Assembly: GCF_000614125.1 (NCBI RefSeq)
Contig: NZ_BAKJ01000001.1
Span: forward strand, 152,489 to 216,488
DNA length: 64,000 nt
Source: Bacteroides rodentium JCM 16496
GTDB lineage: Bacteria; Bacteroidota; Bacteroidia; Bacteroidales; Bacteroidaceae
Direction: 5' to 3'
Below the pieces are notes generated by a model, which worked only from the letters and a program-made list of their open reading frames with translations, was not told the origin of the DNA and made no database searches. The position numbers and the translations under genes were made by a program. Positions 45,864 to 56,665 of the stretch are shown here, piece by piece. Position 1 is the stretch's first letter. The number at the start of each line of letters is the position of its first letter.

Positions 45864-47412
45864 TTATTCGGCAATTCTGTCAATAGGTTCCAGTTTCAGG
45901 TCGGGCAGGTCATCCAACTGATTGGCAGGAATGGGCCAATAGGTCTTTTCCGTTGTCCATCCTTTGGGACCGAGTACAGTGGCGGCATCGCCGGTACGCA
46001 CCAAGTCCACATAGCGGGCACACCATTCGCCGCAAAGCTCCATCCGGCGTTCGTCCATCACGTCTTTCAAGGTCACACCGGTTTTGGTGCTCATGCCTGC
46101 ACGCTGGCGCACTTCGTTGTAGCTGCATCTCCATCCTTGCCCAGTCTGACTTTGGCTTCGGAGTTCATCAGCAGCACTTCGGCATAGCGGATGATACGCA
46201 CATTGTTGTTGGCTCCGTAGGTTGTGCGTGGCAGGGTCATCTGATTGTAGGGAAGGTAACCTTTGCCGTTCCAACAGTCGGTCTTGGTGGCCGATGTGGG
46301 ACCTACCTGCCAACCTTCGCGCGTCTTGCTCAAGGCTTTCAGGAAAGAAGTTTCGGCACGCACACCTTCGCCACGGGCTTCGGCCCATGCCACGAACTCG
46401 GGTTCGTAGCCGATGAAGTTCCAGCCGCCTATGGACTTGGTGCCTTCGCCCTGCTTGTAGCTGACGGTGCCGTCTGCGTTCACAACTTCATCATACCTTT
46501 CCGCCATGTTCGGACCCTGGAAATTGAACCACTGGTCTACGCCCAGGTAATCGCCGGAACCATTGCCGTAGTCCGTCACCTGGCATTCGAACAAAGACTC
46601 GTCACACAACTTTCCGGGAATCTTGAACAGCTGGTAGAAGTCGTCGTAGAGACGGAATCCGCCGTTCTTGATGATGTCATCGGTCAGTGTCTCCACTTGT
46701 GCATAGTCCTCTTTCAGCAGATAGATGCGGGCGGCCAATGCTTGGGCGGTGAAGGCTGTCACGGCTCCTTTGTGTTCCATCTGGTTGGGACGCATGCGGG
46801 GCAGTTTGTCGATGGCATAGTTCAAATCTTCCAGCATATAATTATAGACGACCTCTACGGTAGAACGGCGGAAATCGGTCTGCAGGTTGTCACGATAGAT
46901 GACGGTGGGACCGAAATTGGTCACCAGACAATAGTAGGCCCATGCACGGATGGTACGTACTTCGCCGCAATAGGATTCGTAGGTTTTGTAGTCTTCGCTT
47001 CCTGCAGCAAGATATTCGGCATAACCGTCGAGGCTTTGCAGGGCGGCATTGGTGATGCGGATGATGTCGTAGAAGTTCATCCATACCTGGTTCAGTGCCC
47101 AGAATGAGTTGTTGTAGTTGAACTTGCGTCCGAAGGCCACGGCATCGCCTGGTCATCGGTACGGCCCGACCACACGTCACCGTCGCGGGTGAACATCAGT
47201 AGTGCGTTGCACCAGTGCATGCCTTGTGTGCGTACTTTGGAGTAGGCGCCTACTACGGGTTGATACATATTGTTCTTGTTGGTAAAGTCCACGCCTTGTT
47301 CGGGAACTTTGTTCTCCGGATCAATTTCTATGAAATCGGTGCAAGCGGTGGTTCCTCCCAGTACCATCATGGCCGGAAGCATATATGCGAATGTTTTCTT
47401 TAAGAATTTCAT
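45864..47412 (-). CDS. SusD/RagB-family surface lipoprotein (glycan locus 3), two frameshifts
   Basis: About 516 residues after repair. Signal peptide with lipobox (LGGTTAC, Cys near 24) then TDFIEIDPENKVPEQG. The middle has the SusD helical pattern (EVRTIRAWAYYCLVTNFGP) and the C-terminus has MDERRMELCGEWCARYVDLVRTGD. Frameshifts are near 47143 (one lost base restoring VAFGRKFNYNNSFWAL) and 46121 (lost T restoring GDAAYNEVRQRAGMSTKTG). It follows SusC by 18 bases and precedes the GH43-like gene by 9. It should form the surface glycan-binding lid for that SusC. It differs clearly from the SusD of locus 2. Confidence 0.92.
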
Positions 47413-47430
47413 TGTTTTACGTTTTAGGGT

Positions 47431-50400
47431 TTAGAAATCTATTTGCACTCCAAAAGTATAGGTTGAAGTCAGAGGGTATACTTCGGTATCCCAACCTTCG
47501 GCATCCGACACTTCGGGTGTGAAGCTGTTGGCCTTGAAGGTAGTGAAGGGGCGGTCGGCCGTCAGTGAGAGGCGGAGTCCCGGCATCACGTAGCTGCCTA
47601 TCTTCAGGTTCTTGAACGAGTAGCCCAGCGTGATGTTCTGGATGCGGAAGTAGTCGGAGCTTTCTACGAAATAGGAAGCGTTGTTACTGTCTGATTTGTT
47701 CCAGGTTTTGAGAAGAGCCTTGGCCGACGGATGTTCGTTGGTAGAGCCTGCACCCGTCCAGCGGTTCTCGTACTGTGCACGGTCAAAGTTATAGTAGTCG
47801 GCTGCATAGCGCAGGGCACGCTTACGGTTCCACAGTTCGCCGCCTGCTTGTCCGTAGGTAGTGAGGCTGAAGTCGAAGTTCTTATAAGAGAATCCGGCAT
47901 TGAAGCATAAGTAAAGCTGGGCACGTATGAGCCCAACACCTGCTTGTCGTTTCCGTCTATCACATGGTCGCCGTTCACGTCCTGGTAGATGAAGTCGCCG
48001 GGTTCCAGTCCGTTGGCCACGGCGATGGGGTCGGCAGCACATTGTTCGGGAGTCTGGTAGATGCCGATGACCTTGTAGCCATAGAATGAGTTCATCGTCT
48101 CGCCCACCATATTCACGGTCTTTCCGCCTTTGATGATTTTCATGTTTCCTTTCAGGCTTTTCACTTCGTTGTGCAGATAAGAGAGATTGACGCCGATGTT
48201 GTAATTGAAGTCCTGGCCAATCTTGTCGTTCCAGTTCAAGGAGAGGTCGATACCGGTATTCAGAATCTGTCCGTTATTACCGGCCAGCAGCTCGCCGCTC
48301 ATCGGGAGCTTGGGTGAAATCACGGCGTTGTCAGTCAGACGGTAGTACCAGTCGATGTCGGCGTTCAAGCGGTTCTTCAGTGTACTGAAGTTGACACCCA
48401 CATTGGTTTCGTTCACTACTTCCCAACCCAGCCAGCTGAAGTTGGTGGTGTTGATGAACCCGTCGATGGCGGTATTGGGACCGAATACGGACTGTACGTT
48501 CTGTATGCTTGCGAAGCCTGCACTGGCAGCAATCTTGTCGTTACCCAGCTTACCCCAGCTGGCACGCAGCTTCATGTAGTCGAAGATGTTCTGGTTCTTC
48601 ATGAACGGTTCTTGGGAGATGACCCATGCGGCACCGATGGAGGGGAAGTAGCCCCATTTGTCGTTGTACTTGGACGAGCCGTCGGCACGGAAGGTGAACA
48701 TCAGCATGTACTTGTCGTTATAGTTGTAGTTCAGTCGGGTGAAATAGGAGAGACCGCGGTATTTCCAGCCGTCGTCTTTCACCGTAGCGCCTTCCTTGTT
48801 GCCCAGTGCGATGTATTTCCACACGTCCTCACCTTCGGGCACGTTGGTGGCGGTACCTTCGAGCAGGCGGTATTGCTCTTGACGCATGGATGCACCCAGC
48901 ATACCGGTAAAGGAGTGTTTGCCCCACTTGTCGGTGTAAGTGGCCACGTTGTCCCATATCCATTTGTAGTAGTTGGTGTTCTTTTTGGTGAGTTCGGTAA
49001 CCTCTTTCTTCTGGTTGGTGCCTACATAGTAGGTAGGGGTGAACTCGGAACCGCGAATCATCGAGTAGTCGTAGCTGTAGCTGCTGCGTATATTCAGCTT
49101 GTCGGGGATGAGGTTGAGCTGTGCATAGAAGTTGGTCAGCACTTGGTAGGTCTCGTTCCGGTTGTCGTAATAGTTGGCAGTGGCTACCGGGTTGTTGAAG
49201 TTGTTGGTCAGGCCCACCTGCTCGGGCGATGTGTACTTCTTGGGGAACACGGTGTCGTCGCGGCGGTCATCGTACACCGGGATGATAGACGGTGTGTTGT
49301 ATGCCTGTTGCCATGCGGCATTCTTGGGAAGCTGCTGCTGCGAGTTGCTGAATACGCCGTTGAAACCTATTTTCAGCCATTTGCGGGCTTCGTAGTCAAG
49401 GGCGGCACGGAAGTTCAGGCGGCGGTAGTAGTTTTCCACGTCCATGATACCGTCTTGTGCCAGATAGCTCATGCCGGCGGAGTAGGTCGCTTTTTCCGTA
49501 CCACCGGAGATATTCAAGCTGTGGTTGGTCATCATGGCTGTGCGCAGCAGTTCGTCATACCAGTTGGTATCGGCATCGAATTGCAGGTTTTCCATATTGC
49601 CGCCGAATTCGGCTACTGACTTTTCGAAATCGACCGGTAAGCTTCCGGGTTGGCTTCCAACATCATGGTGGCATACTCGTGAGAGTTACACATCTCCAGC
49701 AGGTTGGTGGCTTTCTGAATACCTACATAACCGTTATAGGTAATCTTGGCATCCTGGTTGCGGCTTCCTTTCTTGGTGGTGATGATTACGACGCCGTTGG
49801 CGGCGCGTACACCGTAGATGGCCGATGCGGATGCGTCTTTCAAGATGGTCATGTCCTGAATGTCGGAATTGTTCAGGAAGTTGATGTTGTCGTAGAACAT
49901 TCCGTCCACTACATAGAGAGGAGAGGTGTCACCGAAGGAACCCATACCGCGGATGGTCACTTTAGGACCGTCGCCCGGCGTTCCGGAATTGATGATGTTG
50001 ACGCCCGGTACCTTTCCCTGCAATGCTGCCATCGGGGAGGAGGTAGGAACATTGATAAGTTCTTTCTCTTTGACGACGTCAATCGGGGCCGTCAGGTCTT
50101 TCGCCTTGGCCGAACCGTAACCGATGACTACGACTTCTTCCAGCAGTTGTGCGTCTTCACGTAGCTTTACATTGATGACGGATTGTCCCGCAGCGCTTAC
50201 TTCCTGCGGCAACATGCCCAAATAGTTGAATACGAGAGTTGCGTCTTGGGGGACGCCGTTCAGTACATAGTTACCGTCGAGGTCGGTAGCTGCTCCAATG
50301 GTAGAGCCTTTTACTACAACCGTGGCTCCAATAATCGGTTCGTTGTTCTGGTCAACAACAGTTCCTTTGATGGTCTTTGTTCCTTGTGCCAAAACAGTCA

Positions 50401-50452
50401 GTGGCAATGAGAACAAAATCATGAATAGAAGAAATAAAGTTTGCCTTCTCAT
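47431..50452 (-). CDS. SusC/RagA-family TonB-linked outer-membrane transporter (glycan locus 3), two frameshifts
   Basis: About 1007 residues after repair. Signal peptide 1-22, regulatory-like domain (TIKGTVVDQNNEPIIGATVVV), TonB-box region (LLEEVVVIGYGSAKAKDLT), plug with GVNIINSGTPGDGPKVTIRG and LYVVDGMFYDNINFLN, and a barrel ending TYTFGVQIDF. Frameshifts are near 49622 (lost A, restoring SKKSVAEFGG) and 47906 (lost G, restoring TYGFNAGFSYKNFDFSL). Its promoter is well placed at 50485-50515. It leads a SusC-SusD-GH43-GH144-GH3 operon on the minus strand, with the regulator gene immediately upstream. Confidence 0.94.
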
Positions 50453-50484
50453 AAACTAAATTTAAGAGTTAATAATTCTGCCGG

Positions 50485-50515
50485 CAAAGGAAGTAATTAC
50501 GGCATGTGAGGCAAA
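50485..50515 (-). promoter_or_regulatory. Promoter for the SusC operon of glycan locus 3
   Basis: On the minus strand TTTG (50512-50515), a 19-base spacer, then TTCCTTTG (50485-50492), one mismatch from TAnnTTTG at the usual Bacteroides spacing. It lies 33 bases before the SusC start. Confidence 0.65.
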
Positions 50516-50630
50516 AAAAATCACTACCACGATAATACGTTTAGGGTAAAAAGGAGTACCGTTTTACTACGTTTTTGTGCTGTTTCCCTCTAATAATCAG
50601 TTTGTTGTGGTTGAATGATTTGTAGTCGCT

Positions 50631-53482
50631 TTATTTCAGGTCGATGAGGAAATCCACTAATCCCGTTCCGTCGGGAATATCCAGTTTCTTGCGCAGACGG
50701 TAGCGTGCCGCCTCTACTCCCCGGATGGTGAGGTTGGTCATTTGCGCAATGTCTTTTGTAGAAAGATTCAGGCGCAGCAGTGCACAAAAACGGAGGTCGG
50801 TAGCGGTAAGACTGGGATAGCGTTCGCGCAAGTTACGGAAGAATTTCTCATGAATCAGGTCGAAATTGTTCTGGAATACATCCCAAAATTCCTGTGTCTC
50901 GATGTTTTCGTTGATGAGCTTCAGCAGAGATTCGAGGTTCTTGCGTCCATATTGCCCTTTCACCAGGGACTCTTGTACGACAGTACGGAGTTTCTCCAGG
51001 ACCTCGTTCTTGGCAAATACACCCAGCGCCATGCTGGCAAGGTCTTTACTTTTTGCCGACAGTTCGGCTTCCAGCAATTGCTGTTGCTGCAGGGTTATCA
51101 GATGCTCCTGCTCGCGCATCTTGATGTTCTGCTGCACCTGCTCTGCCTCATACTCCTTCCGTTTCTTTGCCATGGCACGGTTGGCGCGCCACTTGGAGAA
51201 GAAGTAGACAAGCGCTGTGAGAACCATGAGATAGAGCGCAAAGGCATAATAAGAGAGGTAGAAAGGGCGGGCTATGGCAAAATGATATTCCACCTCGCCG
51301 ATTTTCTGTCCCAAATCATTATAGGCTTCTGCCCGGAATGTGTATTCTCCGTAATCCAGGCTACCGTAGCGGATTTCGGGCTCTTTCAGGTCCGATGTCA
51401 GCGCCATGCCTTGTCCTCCTTGCAGGACATAATGGAAATGTACGGACAATTTATTGTAATGCGGCAGGCTTACCGAGAACAGCAAATCCCGGTAATTGCT
51501 TTCCAGTTCGACATTTCCGGACAGAGGCAGGCGTTTCTCCTTTTTATCGGAAGAGGAAGCAGTGACCGAGCTCAGTGAGAGGGCGGACTCCAGAGCCGGA
51601 CTGAGGCTGTCTGTGCTTTTGCTGTAACTGGCGATTCCGTTGTTCAGATTAAAATAGACAACGTCATTGTCGACGAACACATTGTTGTAGTTCTCTATGC
51701 ATGGAGAATCGAACAGTTCGATGAGAATGCGCTGTTTCACGATGTACTCTCCATCCGCGTACTCTACCAGTACGTACTCATGCGAACCGGACAGCCAGAA
51801 GCGGTCGTTCGTGACGGATACCACAGAATGGGCATTCCTGATATAGGGCAGAATGGCATTCAGCTTTTGGAAGGGGATAATCTGCCGGGCGATGTCGTCG
51901 TAGGTATAGAAACCGTTGGGGCTGGAAAAGACGATGCGTCCCCGCATCTTCATTACCTGGATAGGGCCGACGATGTATTCCGAGCCTAAATGGGAGATGT
52001 GGCGTACGCTTTTTACAGCCGACAAGTCATCGTTCAAGACAATTTTATAGACTCCCTGATACATGTGCGAAGCCCAGATGACACCGCTTTGGTCCACCTC
52101 CAAGTGCATGACCGGTGCAATGAAGCCGTCTATGACATGCGAAAAGGTCCATTGCCCGTTCTTCTTTTTATAGATACGCAAATTGGCGTAGGATGATTCC
52201 AACAGTATCTCTTCGCCATAGAGGGTGCACTTTATCAGACACGTACTGCTGTTGGTATTGCTTATGACGGAAACGTTCCCTTTTTCGCTTATTAATAAGG
52301 TATGGGCATTGTTGCCTGCAAAGAGTTGCCCGTCAATGTCCTTCACATACCAGTTCTGCCCTTCGGAATGGGGAAGCAGGCGCAGATTCCCGGTAGTCTG
52401 GTGGTATTCGTACAAGCCTGGTTGGTGGCCAGGTAGAAACAGTCATCCCGGTGGGCTATGTCGTACACCATGCCCAGCTTGGTTTCATGGTTGGCAGGGG
52501 TCAGCAGCATGACGGGGGAGTTGTGGTGGATGTATGCGATGCCGTCGTCCAATGCTGCCCATACGTTGTTGTCCTTGTCGCAGAACAGCCCCAGGACCGT
52601 GTTGTTGTCCAGGCGGTTGTCCAGGTTGAAGTGCCAGAGGCAATGTCCTTTGCGGTCGATGGCGTATATGCCGTTCAGGACCGTGCCTATCATGAATATG
52701 GAGTCATTGGTCATTACGGCACGGTTCACCCGCTGTTTTTTCAGTTCCGTATCAATGTCCGTCTTCCAGGGAGTGATGTCACCGTTGTAGCGGAACAATC
52801 CGTTGTTCTCTGTCACCATCAGGAAGCTGTCGTCCCCGTCGGGCAGCAATGCCACTACATTGTCATCGTTCACTTGGCTGCGGGGGAAGAGATGATGGAA
52901 ATCCTTGCCGTCGAATTCATAGAAGTCCTCATCAATCATCTGTGTGTAGATATGTCCGTTCCGGGTGTAGAAGTAGAGCGGCTGTTGCCGTCTGTTGCGG
53001 AAAGCGCGTACCATCTTCCCGTCGTAGGAGAACCAGGCGCTGAACGACTGGAAGTAGATGCGGCCGTCCAGCTCTACAATGTTCCATATCTCGTTGTTCT
53101 CCATGGGGAAATTCTTCAGGAACTTGCTCAAAGAATGGTACCGGAGGGTGCCTGCCTCCGTATACTTGAAATAGCCGAATTCCTCGAACGCCCCCACATA
53201 GATGCGGTCTTCTTTCACATACACCGAACGGACAATATGGTTCCCCGGCACTTTGTGGAGTGCCCAGCGATAACCGTCATATACCAGGAGTCCCTGGCTG
53301 TTGCCGAAATACATTTCGCCGTTGCTGCCTTGCGCACATGCCCAGTTCTGATAGCCGGCTTCATAGTCTTTGGCCAGGTAGTTGGTGACGGCGGGCATGA
53401 AGGAAGAAGCGCCGGCCTGGAGAGGGAGGATGGACAGCAGGAGATATAGCAGCCAATGCAGGGCGGATGTATTTTGTTTCAT
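50631..53482 (-). CDS. Membrane-anchored propeller/Y_Y_Y/LuxR-type transcriptional regulator, frameshifted
   Basis: About 950 residues after repair, starting at ATG 53482 (MKQNTSALHW), which gives a signal peptide; the open frame to 53542 adds a basic, unlikely N-terminus. A periplasmic beta-propeller with repeats such as GEMYFGNSQGLLVYDGYRW fills residues about 25-560, then a Y_Y_Y-like domain, a membrane helix (YAFALYLMVLTALVYFF), a coiled coil rich in Gln, and a C-terminal helix-turn-helix (LNLSTKDIAQMTNLTIRGVEAARYRLRKKL). There is no kinase or receiver domain, so it is not a hybrid two-component sensor; it should sense a sugar in the periplasm and bind DNA directly. The join near 52417 loses a G. 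It sits just upstream of, and likely controls, glycan locus 3. Confidence 0.87.
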
Positions 53483-53607
53483 TTCTTTTCTGGTTGGTTT
53501 AATAAACTGTTTTGATTTTCTTTTTTCAGGTTTCCTCAGCATCTTCTGAGTTTGTTTCTGAGGAAGAAAGCTGAAATAAAAACAGTTTCAAAGTGTTTTC
53601 CGGGGAG

Positions 53608-53615
53608 CAAATATA
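53608..53615 (-). promoter_or_regulatory. Probable -7 box for the regulator gene
   Basis: Reads TATATTTG on the minus strand, a full match to TAnnTTTG, 126 bases before the start. No -33 match seen. Confidence 0.4.
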
Positions 53616-53687
53616 CAATAAGAAAATCAGAATACCGTGTGCCGGTCGAAGAAAATCCTTCCGGTACGGCGGCACGCCTTTTCCGGA

Positions 53688-53720
53688 AGCGGCTATGTTC
53701 CGCCGTGAAACATAGCCGCT
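53688..53720 (-). terminator. Perfect 12-bp hairpin after the DUF4248 gene
   Basis: AGCGGCTATGTT (53688-53699) and its exact complement (53709-53720) surround a 9-base loop. It lies 70 bases after the DUF4248 stop in the minus direction and so may end that operon. No strong T-run follows. Two direct copies of GGATGAGTGC-type sequence lie between it and the stop. Confidence 0.5.
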
Positions 53721-53790
53721 TTGCGCATGGATGAGTGCTGCTTTGCCGCGTGGATGAGTGCCGCTTGCCTGCCGGGTGTGGGGGCCGGCA

Positions 53791-54069
53791 TCAAGGCACG
53801 TCGAGGTACTCTACCAGCAGGCGCACTTGCCGGGTGGAGAAGCAGATGTCGTTCTTGCCCTCGCGTCCGCTGTGCATGCGGGCGCAGAGCTCGGGATTGT
53901 GGCGTATCCATGTGTTCAGCCGGTTCATGGCGGTACGGGGCGACACGCAGGGAGAGTATAGCTGTGCCAGCTCCACCTTCAGATAAGGGCGGATGATGAA
54001 CGGTTTTTCTTCTGCGTTGATGTCTTCGATGTTGACGAACTTTTTTGTTTCCATGATGATTTCCTCCAT
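53791..54069 (-). CDS. DUF4248 family protein
   Basis: Protein of 92 residues (87 if the second Met is used). It has no signal peptide or membrane helix. The sequence FIIRPYLKVELAQLYSPCVSPRTAMNRLNTWIRHNPEL resembles a winged-helix or MerR-like DNA-binding fold with an ordered set of helices, and the last part reads STRQVRLLVEYLDVP. The family is found in Bacteroides beside BT4734/VirE-N and DUF3987 genes, as here (153 bases downstream of the DUF3987 gene). Molecular role unknown; DNA binding is inference from the helix pattern only. Confidence 0.8.
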   Translation of the reverse strand: MEEIIMETKKFVNIEDINAEEKPFIIRPYLKVELAQLYSPCVSPRTAMNRLNTWIRHNPELCARMHSGREGKNDICFSTRQVRLLVEYLDVP

Positions 54070-54222
54070 AGTTGGGATGTTAATTTATAATGAATATGTT
54101 TCAGTGTGCCGAGGGCTCATTTGGGGCTCAAGGCTCACTATAGGCCCCCTGTGGAGCAGAGCCTGCGGTCTTTTGATACCTTTCGTTCTGCTTCTCAAGG
54201 ATTTGCATGCTGACGGCCTTCT

Positions 54223-55526
54223 TCAGCCATCGCTTTCCGGTGGCGCGCGACGCGCCTTGCACCTGACGGCTTCCAAGAACTCGGTGTAAGAGAATTTCGC
54301 GGGCAGAGAGGCCAGTGCCAGCTCCATGCGACCGGGTTTCTGCATCAGTCTCGGCTTTTCCAGCGTGGCAGGCAGGGCGCTGCTGAGCAGGCGGGCGTGC
54401 TCTACGGTGGTGAAGGCTATCATCATGGCCGCATGGAAGTCATTGTCGGTACAGACGTACTCCTTGGCATAGGGATAGTCGGCATACTTGCGGAAGACGG
54501 TGAACGTGGCTGCCAGGCGCATGGCTTGCAGTCCGCAACGCAGCACGATGCCTGCCGTGGCCTCGCTCCCGTCGATGGCTGCCTTGCGCAGCAGTCCGGC
54601 AAAGGCTGCCGTGTGCTCCTCCCACTGTGCGGGCGTGAAGGTGACGAGCGTGGGCGACTGGAGCAGCAGGCGGTGCATCTCGAAGAGCTCTTCGCCCAGC
54701 TTCCGGAAGTGCTGCATCCGGTCGATGTTGCCGTTGTGGGGGCCGCAGTTCTCCCACACCAGTTCCTGCCGGCGGGTGTAGAACATGAAGCGGCTGTAGA
54801 GTCCCGACTCGAGCGAGCGGAAGAGGGAGGTGAACTGCTCCTGCGTGCCCGAAAGGCAGACGGCAAGGTGTGGGGAGGCGGCGAACTTCGGTTCTCCGTC
54901 AATCTTGAACGAGGAGGCCACTTCTTCGTGCTGGAAACACTTCAGGAGGATGTCTTCAAAGTTGCCGTAGTCCTGGCTGAAAGCGCTGGTCAGGGTGACG
55001 ATTTCCGTGGAGACCATGGTGCACCCCACTGCCTCCGCAGCCGCCAGACTCTCGATGAGACGGCTCTTGCTGGTGGTGGCGGGCAGCTTGAAGTATTGCA
55101 TGACGGGTGCCTGCGGCTTCAGCCCGATGTCTGCCTTGCGCTTCTCGCACTTGGCGTGCCGTTGTTCTTCCTCCCAGGCCAGCGTGTTGCGGTCGAAGGC
55201 TTGCTGGCGGTCGCGGTTCTGCTGGCGGTAGTACTCGTCGGTGCGGTTCAGCAAGGCCGATGTGCAGGCAAGCACCCCCTTTCCGGCAGCGGCGGGCGCC
55301 ACGATGGCAGGTAGGAGTGGGGCGAGACATAGCGGTCTTTATAGAAGAAGCCGACGTGCGGAAAGAGGGCGCTGCAACTGTTCAGGCTGCCCAGCAGCAG
55401 GATGTCGCGTTCGCGCCGGTTGGCGGCATTCTCCGTGCAGCGCAGGAAGAAGGAGGGGCATAGTCCGAAGACCTCGTCGGGAATGTAGGGCATGTCGCCC
55501 CGCAATCCGTCATTTATTTCCAACAA
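54223..55526 (-). CDS. DUF3987 family protein (P-loop primase/helicase-like), frameshifted in this sequence
   Basis: About 434 residues after repair. The first frame (55526, MLEINDGLRGDMPYIPDEVF) is joined near 55310 by one lost base to the second frame, giving a Walker-A-like stretch APAAAGKGVL near residue 75 and then LLNRTDEYYRQQNRDRQQAF, TMVSTEIVTLTSAF and GLYSRFMFYTRRQELVW. DUF3987 proteins are found with primase-like domains in mobile elements and in Bacteroides cassettes; ATP hydrolysis and DNA work are likely but unproved. Its start overlaps the end of the BT4734-like gene by 17 bases. The C-terminus is rich in basic residues (VRCKARRAPPESDG). Confidence 0.82.
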
Positions 55527-56478
55527 ATCTTCCTCTTCCGTCTCTTCCCCCTCCGGCTGGGGAAACCCATAGTGAGCCTTGAGCTAAATGAGCCTTCGTG
55601 TCCTTGCCTTCGGAGGCGACTTTGTCGTTAATGAACTGATAGCCAGTCGTTACCCGCTGGCGGATGTCACGCTCGGTAAAGTCGGGCATGGCATTGCGTC
55701 CGGCATAGAGCGCCGTCAGCTGTTCCAGCTCTTCCGGCGAAAAACCTTTACGTGCGGCGGCGCGGCCCAGCTTCAGCGCGATACTGTTCCGCTGTCCGGT
55801 CCGGAACGGGTATTCTTGCTCAAAGCAGGCGATGAAGTTTTCCATGAATCCGGAGCCGCTTGCCGGGAGCTGCCGGGAGGCGGGCTTCGGTGCCGGGGTG
55901 TAGACGAAGGGCACGACCTGCGGATTGAGGCAGGCCTGCGGGTCCCAGGAGTAGTAGCAGGGTTGTGTCAGCGTCTTGCACTTATCGTCGTAGGGATGGC
56001 GGACATGGCGGCTGATGGTCTCGCCTACGGCTGCGTAGAGCGGTGCATAGCCTGCCTCCGTGTCTTCGCAGCGGATGCGGACGAAAATCTTCACCCCTTC
56101 GCCGGAGATGCTGATGAAGGTGGCGGCAACGAAAGGAAGCTCTTCGGCCAGCTTCTTTACTTCTTCCGTGCGGGCATCGGTGTGGTCGAGGTCGATGCAG
56201 AGGATGCCGCTCAGCTCGCGGCGGTCGGTCACGGCATGTCCGCCTTCGCAGACGGCAGAGGGGGTGATGCAGGGCATGCCGCCTTTGATGGCTTGCGCCT
56301 CCGCCTCCTTGCCCTTCCGGGACTTGAGCAGGCGGTATGCCAGCACGCGCTGCTTGAGTTCATCGCTGCGCACGGTGGCGAGGAACTGTTCGAGCGTGAT
56401 GGTTTGTGCACATTTGCTGCGCACGTTGGGGAATCTGGAGAAACGGATGATTCCGGGTGTGGGTACTGTACTTTTCAT
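55510..56478 (-). CDS. BT4734/BF3469 family protein with VirE-N domain
   Basis: Protein of 322 residues from ATG 56478; the open frame to 56526 covers the promoter palindrome and is unlikely to be used. The VirE N-terminal-type domain, related to archaeo-eukaryotic primase small subunits, shows GILCIDLDHTDARTEEVKKL, FVAATFISISGEGVKIFVRI and PCYYSWDPQACLNP; Asp residues in DLDHTD are candidate metal ligands. A helical primase-C-type region follows (RNSIALKLGRAAARKGFSPEELEQL). With the DUF3987 protein it looks like a split primase-helicase, but no replication origin or element ends are seen around it, so its role in the chromosome is unknown. Confidence 0.83.
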   Translation of the reverse strand: MKSTVPTPGIIRFSRFPNVRSKCAQTITLEQFLATVRSDELKQRVLAYRLLKSRKGKEAEAQAIKGGMPCITPSAVCEGGHAVTDRRELSGILCIDLDHTDARTEEVKKLAEELPFVAATFISISGEGVKIFVRIRCEDTEAGYAPLYAAVGETISRHVRHPYDDKCKTLTQPCYYSWDPQACLNPQVVPFVYTPAPKPASRQLPASGSGFMENFIACFEQEYPFRTGQRNSIALKLGRAAARKGFSPEELEQLTALYAGRNAMPDFTERDIRQRVTTGYQFINDKVASEGKDTKAHLAQGSLWVSPAGGGRDGRGRFVGNK

Positions 56479-56503
56479 ATTCTTCCGAGTTTTTACAGTC
56501 GGA

Positions 56504-56534
56504 CAAAGGCACTGTTGCCTTTGCACGATGCAAA
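56504..56534 (-). promoter_or_regulatory. Promoter with nested palindromes for the VirE-N/DUF3987 operon
   Basis: On the minus strand TTTG (56531-56534), 19 bases, then TGCCTTTG (56504-56511), one mismatch from the consensus. The -7 box is half of a perfect inverted repeat CAAAGGCA-CTGT-TGCCTTTG (56504-56523), and TTTGCA-CGA-TGCAAA (56520-56534) covers the -33. Both are good operator candidates. Confidence 0.65.
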
Positions 56535-56665
56535 GCTGTGAAGAATAAAAAGGGGAAAATCGGGCTTTTTCTACACTTTTGGAGAAAATATGGCTGATAA
56601 TCAGTGGATTACTACGAATAAGTGTAGCGGTTGTTTTTCTTGGGTAATTAACATCTTTTAGCGGT

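Noticed and set aside
52451..53449. Open frame of 332 codons on the plus strand opposite the regulator
   Set aside because: Antisense to propeller repeats; composition and position make it a shadow.
53735..53996. Three overlapping plus-strand frames near 53.8 kb
   Set aside because: They lie opposite the DUF4248 gene and a hairpin, and encode Arg/Gly/Ala-rich strings with no family features.
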